Positions 18,509 through 26,974 of a stretch of 64,000 nt of DNA are shown one piece after another. Under the pieces are notes generated by a model. It did no database searches. It was not told the DNA's origin and saw only the letters and a program-made list of their open reading frames with translations. Origin of the DNA: Reichenbachiella faecimaris. Lineage in GTDB: Bacteria > Bacteroidota > Bacteroidia > Cytophagales > Cyclobacteriaceae. How positions within the stretch are numbered: the first letter of the stretch is position 1; each line of letters begins with the position of its first letter. The stretch lies in contig NZ_FWYF01000001.1 of assembly GCF_900176375.1 (NCBI RefSeq), forward strand, positions 1,560,449 to 1,624,448, written 5' to 3'. The position numbers and the translations under genes were made by a program.

Positions 18509-19315
18509 TTACTCCCAGAGAGGGTACTTCTCAAGGTGAATTTCCTTGTTGAAGAAAAGGCGGGCTGCTTTTTCAAAAGCTGGGGTGTAGTCTGATACGA
18601 GAAATTGATCATTACCATCTGTTTGGTCGCTTAGTAAATTCAGGGCCTTTAATTGCTGTTTTAAGCTTCGAGCTACAATATTAGCAGAATCAACTAATTC
18701 TACCTTGCTTTTGTAAAATTCTTTTATGTCTTCTTTGATGATGGGATAATGGGTACAGCCCAGGATCAAAGCATCAATGCCTGCTAACGATGGGTCGCCC
18801 AGATAGTTGGCGATGATCTCATGACTGACCGAATCATGGATAAAACCCTCCTCAATCATGGGCACTAGCAAAGGAGTAGCTAAAGCACTAAACTCAACAT
18901 CCACGGCCTCATTTTTGATTTTGGTTTCAAAGACTTTTGAATTGACAGTCTGAAGGGTACCAATCAAGCCTACTTTCTTTCCTGACTTTCCTTCCTTCAA
19001 ATGCTCGATCACTGGATCTATCACGTTGATCACATGAGCTTTGCTGCCCACATAGGCTTTGATCAGATCGTAGGCTGCTGCAGAGGCGGAATTGCACGCG
19101 ATCAAAATTACCTTGCAACCACGCTGGAGCAGAATGTCTGTGATTTTGATCGAGTAGGCCTGAATCGTAGCGGCTGATTTGTCGCCATAAGGCAAGTGTG
19201 CACTGTCTCCGAAGTAAATCATGTCTTCTTCTGGCAGCAACTTTTTAACTGCCTGAGCTACCGTAAGTCCCCCTACGCCACTATCAAAAATTCCAATGGG
19301 TGCGTTTTTATCCAA
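18509..19315 (-). CDS. murI: Glutamate racemase
   Basis: A cytoplasmic enzyme of 268 residues that makes D-glutamate for peptidoglycan. Both catalytic cysteines are present: C74 in IACNSASA and C187 in ILGCTHYP. The N-terminal IGIFDSGVGGLTV and YFGDSAHLPYG complete the family pattern. The start is a TTG at 19315; no in-frame ATG lies upstream and the residues after it match the family from the beginning. It is in the same orientation as the nuo genes but 124 bases upstream of nuoH. Confidence 0.96.
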   Translation of the reverse strand: MDKNAPIGIFDSGVGGLTVAQAVKKLLPEEDMIYFGDSAHLPYGDKSAATIQAYSIKITDILLQRGCKVILIACNSASAAAYDLIKAYVGSKAHVINVIDPVIEHLKEGKSGKKVGLIGTLQTVNSKVFETKIKNEAVDVEFSALATPLLVPMIEEGFIHDSVSHEIIANYLGDPSLAGIDALILGCTHYPIIKEDIKEFYKSKVELVDSANIVARSLKQQLKALNLLSDQTDGNDQFLVSDYTPAFEKAARLFFNKEIHLEKYPLWE

Positions 19316-19383
19316 TGCCTGTGATCTTGAATTGCAAATATGTGTGATAAATCTATACTTGCAAACAACTTGGCATTTCTCAG

Positions 19384-19845
19384 TTAAAGCTTGTCCAGCT
19401 CATGCTTGATTTTAATCATAAGACCCAATTCTGAAGGCTGACCATTTGAATCCTCTGAAACGTAGTCGATACTCTCACCATTCATAAATATTTCATATAT
19501 GATCTCCCACTTGTTGCTATTACAGTCTGTACAGCCAGAATTATGAGCTTCAATAATAAGCTGTCGTCCATCAATCAAGATTTCGTCCAAATTCAAAAGC
19601 ACATCATGATCAGGATTCATTCCATACTTTTCTGAAGTATCCAGCACTAATGAATCTCCAACATATATTTTCGCAAAATCATCGAGCTTATAAAAGATTA
19701 AGGATACACCCTTATCGACTGGCATAACAACTGGCACCTCTTCAACAGTCCTATCCTCTACTTCCGAAGCAGTCTGTGAACCTGACCCACAGCCTACCAG
19801 GATAATCAACGTGGCGGCACACATCGGTATTGATAAATATTTCAT
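19384..19845 (-). CDS. Lipoprotein of unknown function
   Basis: A 153-residue protein with a lipoprotein signal peptide ending in LIILVGC, so Cys19 is the predicted lipid anchor. The mature part is acidic and contains two close cysteines (SGCTDCNSNKW) that could form a disulfide. I do not recognise the family. It precedes murI by 68 bases on the same strand. Residues after the lipid cysteine (GSGSQTAS) are not acidic, which argues for retention in the periplasm rather than surface export. Confidence 0.75.
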   Translation of the reverse strand: MKYLSIPMCAATLIILVGCGSGSQTASEVEDRTVEEVPVVMPVDKGVSLIFYKLDDFAKIYVGDSLVLDTSEKYGMNPDHDVLLNLDEILIDGRQLIIEAHNSGCTDCNSNKWEIIYEIFMNGESIDYVSEDSNGQPSELGLMIKIKHELDKL

Positions 19846-20003
19846 TTTAATATTTTCGTTTTCACAAAGCTACTCCTCAAAAGCTCCGTTTTCTTTAGCT
19901 CAGCATTAGGCTAATGCTAAGTAATTGTTATGCTTCTAAGCAGATAGTTGATGAATCCAGATATTCCATTTGATTTGCTCCTTATTGTATTAATGACGTT
20001 TCT

Positions 20004-20720
20004 TTGAGTATAAATCATCAACAACGTAAGTACTGGGTGCCTTATTTATGGCCCTGGACCAAGCCTTCTGGGGGCACTTATCATTCTTTGAAGCAATGGG
20101 TCTTGAGCCGAAAGTTTAGCTTGCTCTACCTTCTTATCATCTGGTATATACTAGGTACACTCGGTTTTGCTCCTAGAAGAAATTGTGACGAAGGCACTTG
20201 GCAAATGATGCTACAGTGCGAATGGATGATGTGGATGGGACAGTTCAAAACAGATTTTTGGCACTTTATGGCTACTGGTTTCACCACGGCCTGGTTCCAC
20301 AATGATTTTGTTCATATCCTATTTGTAACTGTGTTTGGATTTCTCTTTCCAGTTCAATCTTTCGAGGCACAGCATGGCACCCGCCCTACCGTATTCATAT
20401 ACTTTTCCACCTATTTGCTGATTGGGTTATTTTTTGGAGGCCTCTTTCAAATTCTGAATAGTTTATGGCCAGAGTCTCACTTTGTCATGTATGGTTTTGC
20501 CAGAGCCTGGATGGGAGGCTCAGTGGGTATATTTGCGCTAATAGGTGGCCTCTCCTACTTCAGCCCAAAGAAATGGTTTCTCTTTTCCCTTGTTTTTGGG
20601 TTCGAGGTATTCAACCACTTCGTGTTAGGGAATAATATTCACATATCCTTTATACATGTAATGTCTGCTTCTTTCGGCTGGCTGCAGTGTGCTATATGGC
20701 AAAGTTTGAAAAAGAGCTAG
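20004..20720 (+). CDS. Rhomboid-like intramembrane protein
   Basis: A polytopic membrane protein of 238 residues with a rhomboid pattern. TAWFHNDFVHILFVTVFG matches the conserved His-containing helix, AWMGGSVGIFALIG matches the GxSG catalytic-serine helix (Ser173), and FIHVMSASFGWLQ could supply the catalytic histidine (His218). The glycine after the serine in the usual GASG motif is valine here, so activity is uncertain and it may be an inactive relative. The start is a TTG at 20004; no in-frame ATG occurs until residue 68, within the conserved part. The gene ends one base before the convergent glycosyltransferase stop. Confidence 0.68.
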   Translation: MSINHQQRKYWVPYLWPWTKPSGGTYHSLKQWVLSRKFSLLYLLIIWYILGTLGFAPRRNCDEGTWQMMLQCEWMMWMGQFKTDFWHFMATGFTTAWFHNDFVHILFVTVFGFLFPVQSFEAQHGTRPTVFIYFSTYLLIGLFFGGLFQILNSLWPESHFVMYGFARAWMGGSVGIFALIGGLSYFSPKKWFLFSLVFGFEVFNHFVLGNNIHISFIHVMSASFGWLQCAIWQSLKKS

Positions 20721-20721
20721 C

Positions 20722-21519
20722 CTAAGGAAGTAAGTTGTAACGAGCAAAGACCTCATGGATCATACGGTCGTTTTTCTTACGATTACCACCCAATCTGAAT
20801 AGCGTAGCCTCTCGTGTCTCTTCAATTTCGGAAAAATCCTTATGATCCTCTATGCACTTTACTTTCGTATTTGTAATCAGGGTCATGGCTTTGAACCAGA
20901 TGTCGTCATTGGTAGGCACCATGTCCAAATAAATAGACTTATTGAACAGCTCTTCATGGAGTCTGTCACTCGGATACAACACACCATCTTTTCCCGTCGG
21001 GAAAATATTGAGACTTGGCCCTAATTCATTTTTATCCTTGACCTCATGTGTGCGTGTCCATTTTCCGTAGGGTTTTAATTTGCTCCGAGAAATTAACTTT
21101 CTTAAAGTATTTTCTTCATGACTCATGATTCGACCACGGTAGCAAATAACACAATCTTTATTCTTTTGATATTCTCCAACCAAACGCTCCAGCCAATTCT
21201 CAGGATAGATCACATCATCATCAGCCGTCACGATTAGACAGTTTTCTTTATTCATGAGTTTTGCCGTAGGAATCAGCTTTCGGTAGGGGCCAGTATTTTT
21301 AGTCCAGTGGATTTCTAATCCTAAACTTTCAAGTTCCCTGAGACGCTCAGGTACTTCTTTCACCCCTTGGTCCAATAAATGCGAATCTTCCGACAGCCAG
21401 AGCAATACACGGTCTGCCTTTAGGCTCTGGTTTAATATAGAATCAATGACCTTGCTCACATATTCAAGTCTCGACTGAATAGATGTAAGACTGACGACAA
21501 TGGGTAATTGAGTATTCAA
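20722..21519 (-). CDS. Glycosyltransferase, GT-A fold (family 2-like)
   Basis: A 265-residue cytoplasmic enzyme that transfers a sugar from a nucleotide donor. The N-terminus PIVVSLTSIQSRLEYVSKVI is the nucleotide-binding start, and the metal-binding acidic cluster is TADDDVIYP (Asp100-102). A later NDDIWFKAM may provide the catalytic acid. It has no membrane segment. It is the first of five glycosyltransferases in 20.7-29.3 kb. The acceptor is unknown. Confidence 0.82.
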   Translation of the reverse strand: MNTQLPIVVSLTSIQSRLEYVSKVIDSILNQSLKADRVLLWLSEDSHLLDQGVKEVPERLRELESLGLEIHWTKNTGPYRKLIPTAKLMNKENCLIVTADDDVIYPENWLERLVGEYQKNKDCVICYRGRIMSHEENTLRKLISRSKLKPYGKWTRTHEVKDKNELGPSLNIFPTGKDGVLYPSDRLHEELFNKSIYLDMVPTNDDIWFKAMTLITNTKVKCIEDHKDFSEIEETREATLFRLGGNRKKNDRMIHEVFARYNLLP

Positions 21520-21544
21520 ATAGAAAGGGCTTAAGCGTTAATAA

Positions 21545-21721
21545 TTAGTTATCAATTGCTCCAATCAACTCAAGCAACTGATTATCTTTCTGGTCAGACT
21601 CCTCTGAACGGGGTTGAGGATCTTCCTCAACTGCGCAGCTGAATGAAAGTACCGTCAGAAAACAAAGCAACAAAACAAGCCAACTGATTCTCTCCGATTT
21701 TTTAACCTTTTTCCACAACAT
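21545..21721 (-). CDS. Small lipoprotein (58 residues)
   Basis: An open reading frame of 58 codons starting at ATG 21721 and ending at TAA 21545. The N-terminus has basic residues (MLWKKVKKSER), then a hydrophobic stretch (WLVLLLCFLTVLSFS) and a cysteine at residue 29. The mature part is only about 30 residues, begins CAVEEDPQPR and is strongly acidic. Acidic residues just after the lipid cysteine resemble the Bacteroidota surface-export signal. Its stop is 25 bases upstream of the glycosyltransferase start on the same strand, so the two may be co-transcribed. Its function is unknown, but the signal-peptide logic makes it a convincing gene. Confidence 0.65.
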   Translation of the reverse strand: MLWKKVKKSERISWLVLLLCFLTVLSFSCAVEEDPQPRSEESDQKDNQLLELIGAIDN

Positions 21722-21872
21722 AGTTTAGCATTTTTTGAATATTAAAATTGCTTACCACTAATTTATACTTGATATGTATTCTAATTTTTATGCCATGGTT
21801 AAGTCTCTGTTATAAAAAAATAGCTAAGTAAACATTGTGTTAAGTTTTGGGCAGGCTATGCCTAGCGAGCCT

Positions 21873-21900
21873 TTTGCTATCCCATGGCTAGATATATTTG
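21873..21900 (+). promoter_or_regulatory. Candidate Bacteroidota promoter (TTTG, TAnnTTTG)
   Basis: TATATTTG at 21893-21900 matches the -7 box TAnnTTTG exactly, and TTTG at 21873-21876 lies 16 bases before it, slightly closer than the usual 17-23. The ATG of the next gene follows 19 bases later. Confidence 0.4.
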
Positions 21901-21919
21901 AAAACGAATCGTCATCCAA

Positions 21920-22417
21920 ATGTTTAGAAAGCAAGCAGGGAAAATTCTCCTTATCATTTTTAGCATAAATGCTCTATTGGTAGCCACTCACAAAGGAGAA
22001 TTTTGGCCTTTCAGCATATACCCTATGTTTTCTAAAGCGGGACAACCATGGACGAGAGCACTGATTCGTGAAGTAAGCGAAGTGCCAGATTCTTTAATTT
22101 GGAAAACTTACAATTATCCAGATCTTCCTGGGCGTCCAGCTACGACAGAAGCTTTAGGAATTGACAATATTGACTACTCCAATTTTGTTTGTAAAACTCA
22201 GAACTGGAACAATCAGCGTGTGGAAGCTCTACGCTACATGATTGGAGAAAATCATATCAAAAACAAAAAATTGCTCGTGATCAAAGTCCAGGGCCAATTG
22301 ACTGGAACATCAGGAGTATCTGCTTCGGCCTTACCCTTCATTTTATTCGATCAGCAAGACAATCATTTCAACCCTCAATTAGATCCATCTATTTATTTCA
22401 GTCATGAAAATCCTTGA
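21920..22417 (+). CDS. Unknown membrane-anchored protein, partner of the HTTM-like protein
   Basis: A 165-residue protein with one hydrophobic segment near the N-terminus (ILLIIFSINALLVA) and a soluble remainder that includes GEFWPFSIYPMFSKAGQPWT. I know this kind of short protein only as a neighbour of HTTM/vitamin-K-carboxylase-like membrane proteins in Bacteroidota, and that fits here: its end overlaps the start of the HTTM-like gene by 14 bases, so the two are translationally coupled. No enzymatic motif is visible. Confidence 0.75.
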   Translation: MFRKQAGKILLIIFSINALLVATHKGEFWPFSIYPMFSKAGQPWTRALIREVSEVPDSLIWKTYNYPDLPGRPATTEALGIDNIDYSNFVCKTQNWNNQRVEALRYMIGENHIKNKKLLVIKVQGQLTGTSGVSASALPFILFDQQDNHFNPQLDPSIYFSHENP

Positions 22418-23294
22418 CAAGATTGTAGTCCATTTGTTTGGCACTGGTGCCGAGCTTACTTCTGGGCAAAAATTATACTTTAAGTTGTTTGAAGCTTTTG
22501 CGATTTATAACTCCATAGATTTGGCCTGGTCTTGGGCTTTTTACATACTGAAAATAAAAGAGGTGGTCTTGCCGCTTGGAATAGCCACCTATCTAGATAT
22601 TGGCTTCATGTTCGGCAGCGAGCTCCCAATGGTTTTGGCCGGCACACTTTCTATTCTCGGCATCTTGGCATTTTTCAGGGTTGGTCCAAGGTGGCTGTAC
22701 TTGATTGCTTTCTTGATACTTCATTTACTTTTTTGTTCGAGATATTGCCTAGGTGAAATTCCCCATAGTGCCAACTTTGTTGGACTTAGTTTACTGGCAT
22801 TGGGACTTAGTACTTATCTATACGAAGACAACAGACACAGAGCCAGTATTACCATGGGGCTGGTCTATTTCTTTATCGGCTTTGGTTATACTACTGCCTC
22901 TATATCCAAGTTGATTGCCACAGGGTTTCATTGGGTAGATGGTCGACACTTATGGCTATGGATGAGCGAAAAAAGTATAGACCATTTGTCAAAATATGGA
23001 GCTGTTGAATACAATTTCCTACAGGAACTCGCCTTCATCAGCATGCCAATTGCGACACTTATTTTGATCATTGGGATTACGACTGAGTTTTTTGGTTTTC
23101 TCATCTGGTTTAGGCGCACGAGACCTTTCATTACGTTAGCCATAATCGGCATGCATATCGGTATTTATCTGACAATGAATATCTGGTTTGGCAAATTCAT
23201 GTCTGAATTGATCTTGATAGGCTTTCCTTGGGGGATCTGGATTGATAGGCTAAACATTACCCAACTAAACAAGTGGAAGTTTCTAGAAACTTAG
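22404..23294 (+). CDS. HTTM-like (vitamin K-dependent carboxylase-related) polytopic membrane protein
   Basis: A 296-residue integral membrane protein with about seven to eight hydrophobic helices. The pattern of helices plus FFIGFGYTTASISKLIATGF and WVDGRHLWLWMSEKSIDHL resembles HTTM domain proteins, which are membrane relatives of vitamin K-dependent gamma-carboxylase. I see nothing that proves catalytic activity, so the assignment is by overall resemblance. It overlaps its partner upstream by 14 bases and meets the convergent glycosyltransferase gene in a shared TTAG at the stops. Confidence 0.7.
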   Translation: MKILDKIVVHLFGTGAELTSGQKLYFKLFEAFAIYNSIDLAWSWAFYILKIKEVVLPLGIATYLDIGFMFGSELPMVLAGTLSILGILAFFRVGPRWLYLIAFLILHLLFCSRYCLGEIPHSANFVGLSLLALGLSTYLYEDNRHRASITMGLVYFFIGFGYTTASISKLIATGFHWVDGRHLWLWMSEKSIDHLSKYGAVEYNFLQELAFISMPIATLILIIGITTEFFGFLIWFRRTRPFITLAIIGMHIGIYLTMNIWFGKFMSELILIGFPWGIWIDRLNITQLNKWKFLET

Positions 23295-24457
23295 CTGGTT
23301 TTGTAGATACTCAACTGACGGTCAAAGCAATTTTTCCAGCTCAATTTTCCGGCATAGTTTCTGGCACTCGCTTGCAGTTTTGATTTGTTTTTTAAATTGG
23401 CAAAAGCAACAATCTTCTCGCACAGCTTCTCAACAGTTGGCTCATCCAAGACGAATCCCGCACCTGATTTTTCTATATGTTCTTTGGCGGCTCCATCATT
23501 TGCCGCTATCAGTGGCAATCCAGCACTAAGCGATTCTACAAGAGACAATCCAAAAGTCTCCCAGCTGCTTAGTGCAAATCCCAAATCTGCACTTGCATAG
23601 TACGTCGCCATATCAGCTACTTCTTTTACAAAGCCAAGGTGATGAATATGTTCATATTCTGAAGCAGCTGCCTCCACTAGTCTAATATCTGGGCCCATAC
23701 CCGCTAGCAACAAAGTGGGCTCACATTTCAGTCTTTTGCACAGCAATGGATAGGCATCCAACAACAGCCGCAAACCTTTCTCTTGGCAAAACCTATGTGG
23801 GAAAAACAAAATCAATCGATCAGACTGACCTGCCCTGAGTTTATTCACTAAGCCTTCATCTCGCCTCTGGGGATGAAAAGCATCAATATCCACACCTAAT
23901 GGAACAAATTGAATATTCCTCATTCCATTGTCTTGCATTCGGTCTATTACCAATTGACTCGACACTAAAACACTATCCATGGCGTTGTAATGCTTTCTAG
24001 CAAACTTCCAAGCTATAGCTTCGCCTTTCTCAGCCAAACTGAATGGCATTCTATTCAAAAACCTACGCACATAGGTAACTGGAAAATCAGCATGCCAAAA
24101 ACCAAACACTTTAGCTTTCAGCTGGTGCTTCCTTACAATTGAATTAACCATCTTGGGCATAAAATACGGAGAACCTACCTCAATGGCATCAGGGTTCAGT
24201 TTGAGAAGCAAAGGCTCCAAAACTGACTGACGAATGAGATAACGATATTCCCATTGTCCCAAAACCTTGGGGACGCTCAAATGCTCTATGGTCACGTTGT
24301 CGCTAACCTTTTCGGTATAGGTCTTGGTATCGTGCATTACGAAAACATACTCGATATCAGCTCTTCTTTTGAAATACTTTAGTTTTTCAAGATGATAGCG
24401 TCGCACACCTCCTCCACTTGGGCTCCAAAAATTATTACAATCAACCAGGCAGAACAT
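23291..24457 (-). CDS. Glycosyltransferase family 4 (GT-B fold)
   Basis: A 388-residue enzyme starting MFCLVDCNNFWSPSGGGVRR, the glycine-rich start typical of GT4 enzymes. The donor-binding half has LILFFPHRFCQEKG, LLLAGMGPD and the E-x7-E signature SSWETFGLSLVESLSAG. The frame is open further upstream, but the ATG at 24457 gives the correct N-terminus and only a 17-base overlap with the exporter gene. It is probably translated together with that exporter. It likely builds the glycan or glycoconjugate handled by this cluster. Confidence 0.87.
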   Translation of the reverse strand: MFCLVDCNNFWSPSGGGVRRYHLEKLKYFKRRADIEYVFVMHDTKTYTEKVSDNVTIEHLSVPKVLGQWEYRYLIRQSVLEPLLLKLNPDAIEVGSPYFMPKMVNSIVRKHQLKAKVFGFWHADFPVTYVRRFLNRMPFSLAEKGEAIAWKFARKHYNAMDSVLVSSQLVIDRMQDNGMRNIQFVPLGVDIDAFHPQRRDEGLVNKLRAGQSDRLILFFPHRFCQEKGLRLLLDAYPLLCKRLKCEPTLLLAGMGPDIRLVEAAASEYEHIHHLGFVKEVADMATYYASADLGFALSSWETFGLSLVESLSAGLPLIAANDGAAKEHIEKSGAGFVLDEPTVEKLCEKIVAFANLKNKSKLQASARNYAGKLSWKNCFDRQLSIYKTS

Positions 24458-26078
24458 CCTTTTGGAAATGGATTGATACCAGCTGACCTTCTTCCATTTT
24501 AACCACTCGATCAGCAAAAGAAAAATACTTCTCATCATGAGAAATGGCTATAATAGTTTTTTCTTTTGCCTTGAGCTGAGGTAAAAGTTTGGTGTAAAAT
24601 ATTTCTTTGAAGTATGGGTCTTGATTAGCTGCCCACTCATCAAAAATGTATATTTCTTTATCTTCTAAAATGGAGATCATCATAGCCAGCCTCTTGCGCT
24701 GACCATATGATAATCGAGTAGTAGAAATTTTTCCGTCAACGATTTGAACCTTATGATCAATTTCTAATTGCTCCAGCAAAGGCTGGGCATTTTTTTCCAT
24801 CATGTCAGCTTTGATATGATGTAAATCATCAAACAAATGGTAGTCTGTAAATACTCCTGCAAAATGTTTTCTATAGTAATCCAGATGTTGCAATTCAATT
24901 TTCTGATTTTTAAACCAAAGTTCTCCATCTGCAATCTGATAGAGTCCCGTTAGCATTTTTATGAATGTTGTTTTGCCGCTTCCGTTCCCGCCTACTACAT
25001 AGATAATTTCTCCTTTTTTCACGTCAAGGTTCAGTGGACCTATTGAAAAATTTTCGTCGTTTCCATAGTTAAAATAGACCTGAGAAAGTGAAAAAATAGG
25101 ATCGAACCTTGGATTCCATTCTAGCTCTTCTGGTCCTGTTTGGCAGTCTTCCAATTCCTCTTCCAATGAAATTCCTATCTGATCAATTTTGTTTAATGAA
25201 ATCTGGGTGCGCTTAATGTGTTTGATAAAGCCACTTACTGTGGCTAATGGTGCAACAGTGAAAAGCAAAACCAATAGGTAATTGCCAAACGACTCTGTGG
25301 TAATCCAAACCGATCCGTCGATTACATAAATGAGTATGCCCACCCCCATGAACAGCACAACCTCCACGACTCTTGCAGATACTGCATAGAGTGTTTCTTC
25401 TTTTACTCTGTACTGTTGCTCCTTGAGACAGTTGGGCTCCACATTTTTACGAATGAAATTTTCACGGTGTTCATGATTGAGCTTCAACTCCTTCATGCCC
25501 ATGACTACACCTTCAAAATTTTTATGAATTTTATCCCATTCGTCCCTGGCCTGCTCACTATATTTTTTGAGGTAAGGAAGTGCTAGATAATTGATAAGAA
25601 AACCGAATGCAAATATAAGCGTACAGCCTAACGTCAACATCCATGACAGATAAAAGAGGTAAATCAAACATCCTATAGCTGTAGCCAGGCCTGTCACCAC
25701 AGGTGGCAGACGATTCATACTGGCAGACACAAAATTGATATCCGTGGTAAGAACGGGAAGAACATGGTCTAGCCTTTGTTCTATTTTTTGATAAGAAGCA
25801 TTCAATATCTTCGAGGACATTTCAACCCTCAGCTTCAGTATCATGGACTGCGTAAGTACAGAAATAAAATAAGAAGATAATACGCCAAATACGCCAAAGC
25901 AAGTGACTGCACTAGCAAACTCGATAAAAAAACTTTGGGCTTCTACCAGGCCAAAATTAATGTACTGATGGATAAGCTTGATGACATAGGTAGAGCAAAT
26001 GCCCGATAGTGCACTTACCATTATTGCCAGGAAAAATGTCCTGGGCGATGTTTTCTTTAGTAGGGTCAAAAAATTCAT
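24441..26078 (-). CDS. ABC exporter of the cyclic peptide/siderophore (SyrD/PvdE) class, fused permease-ATPase
   Basis: A 545-residue half-transporter with six membrane helices (about 1-290) followed by an ATPase domain. Walker A is VVGGNGSGKTTFIKML, the signature motif is RLSYGQRKR, and Walker B runs into IYIFDEWAANQDPYFKEIFY. The DEWAANQDP sequence is characteristic of the cyclic-peptide exporter family that includes SyrD and PvdE. The start is placed at ATG 26078, 1 base after the upstream gene's stop; upstream extension would run into that gene. No peptide synthetase is nearby, so in this glycosyltransferase cluster it may export a glycosylated or lipid-linked product instead. That substrate is inference. 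Confidence 0.85.
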   Translation of the reverse strand: MNFLTLLKKTSPRTFFLAIMVSALSGICSTYVIKLIHQYINFGLVEAQSFFIEFASAVTCFGVFGVLSSYFISVLTQSMILKLRVEMSSKILNASYQKIEQRLDHVLPVLTTDINFVSASMNRLPPVVTGLATAIGCLIYLFYLSWMLTLGCTLIFAFGFLINYLALPYLKKYSEQARDEWDKIHKNFEGVVMGMKELKLNHEHRENFIRKNVEPNCLKEQQYRVKEETLYAVSARVVEVVLFMGVGILIYVIDGSVWITTESFGNYLLVLLFTVAPLATVSGFIKHIKRTQISLNKIDQIGISLEEELEDCQTGPEELEWNPRFDPIFSLSQVYFNYGNDENFSIGPLNLDVKKGEIIYVVGGNGSGKTTFIKMLTGLYQIADGELWFKNQKIELQHLDYYRKHFAGVFTDYHLFDDLHHIKADMMEKNAQPLLEQLEIDHKVQIVDGKISTTRLSYGQRKRLAMMISILEDKEIYIFDEWAANQDPYFKEIFYTKLLPQLKAKEKTIIAISHDEKYFSFADRVVKMEEGQLVSIHFQKDVLPG

Positions 26079-26079
26079 A

Positions 26080-26895
26080 TCAACAATCCAATTCCTCGTG
26101 CTTAACCAGTTTTCCTTCTGCATCTAGCGCATAAATCTCATTCAATCCAAACTGACCAGAATTGGCAATGAGCATACCTAAACGCACATTTTTCTTAGAC
26201 AGCGCCTTATTTGCCATTTTCATTTCTTTGTAAGTCATAGCGGCTGGTAGATATTTTTCATTTGGAATGGCTCTATTATATTCTGGGTTTCTGCGATGAA
26301 TAAGAAGTGCTCCCCTTGCTTTGGCTCTAGCCATCAAGTCATCATCCTGATACCCCATAGGTAAAAATGACTCATCGTAGCCTCCAAGTATTTTGAAAAG
26401 GTCTCTGGTTATTGATATTCTACCAAAAGAACCATCCTGTTTGATCTTTGAGAATTGCCACAAAACAATATTCTCCTCAGCCTTACGAAATTGATCTAAT
26501 ACAAATGAACCACCTTGTAATCCCGTATAATTGTCACAATCAAGATTGACCAGCACAGCGCCAGAAGCCATTTTGTGACTTGTATTTTTAGCTATGGATG
26601 CGTTCCACTGATCCAGACTCGGACAATGGAAGTATTTTAAATATCCATCACTCAGGAATTCGCCAAACTCCTTGATTATCCAATTCTTCACATGATCACC
26701 TTTATCAAAATCCATTAATATGAATTCAATAAATTTTCGGTCTGTTAAATTATCGTTAAGATTTTGACGGAGTGTCATTTTCAAAGATTCCCACCTATTT
26801 TTATGCGTCAAACAGAAGGACAGCTTATAACGCAATGAGGGATCGTGAAGTAACGGGGATTTAGGCAAAATACTGCTTCTGTTAAAAGAGAACAC
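26080..26895 (-). CDS. Glycosyltransferase, GT-A fold with galactosyltransferase-type C-terminal motif
   Basis: A 271-residue enzyme. The metal-binding acidic motif is LVNLDCDNYTG (Asp119-Cys-Asp121). The later block GGYDESFLPMGYQDDDLM (about 171-188) resembles the C-terminal galactosyltransferase-type signature that contributes the catalytic aspartates. SFCLTHKNRWESLKMTLRQN is the expected nucleotide-binding start. It is the first gene of a three-gene set with the exporter and the GT4 enzyme (spacing 1 base, then a 17-base overlap). The acceptor is unknown. Confidence 0.82.
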   Translation of the reverse strand: MFSFNRSSILPKSPLLHDPSLRYKLSFCLTHKNRWESLKMTLRQNLNDNLTDRKFIEFILMDFDKGDHVKNWIIKEFGEFLSDGYLKYFHCPSLDQWNASIAKNTSHKMASGAVLVNLDCDNYTGLQGGSFVLDQFRKAEENIVLWQFSKIKQDGSFGRISITRDLFKILGGYDESFLPMGYQDDDLMARAKARGALLIHRRNPEYNRAIPNEKYLPAAMTYKEMKMANKALSKKNVRLGMLIANSGQFGLNEIYALDAEGKLVKHEELDC

Positions 26896-26974
26896 GCTTT
26901 ATAAAAATGGATTTAAACTTTAATTCGACCATCAAACAGGCATACATAGCCACTGATCTAACCGAAATTAAGAG

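Noticed and set aside
18486-18510. CAACAACAACAGCAACAA simple repeat near the end of murI.
   Set aside because: Low-complexity DNA of about 20 bases with no sign of a functional repeat or phase-variable frame.
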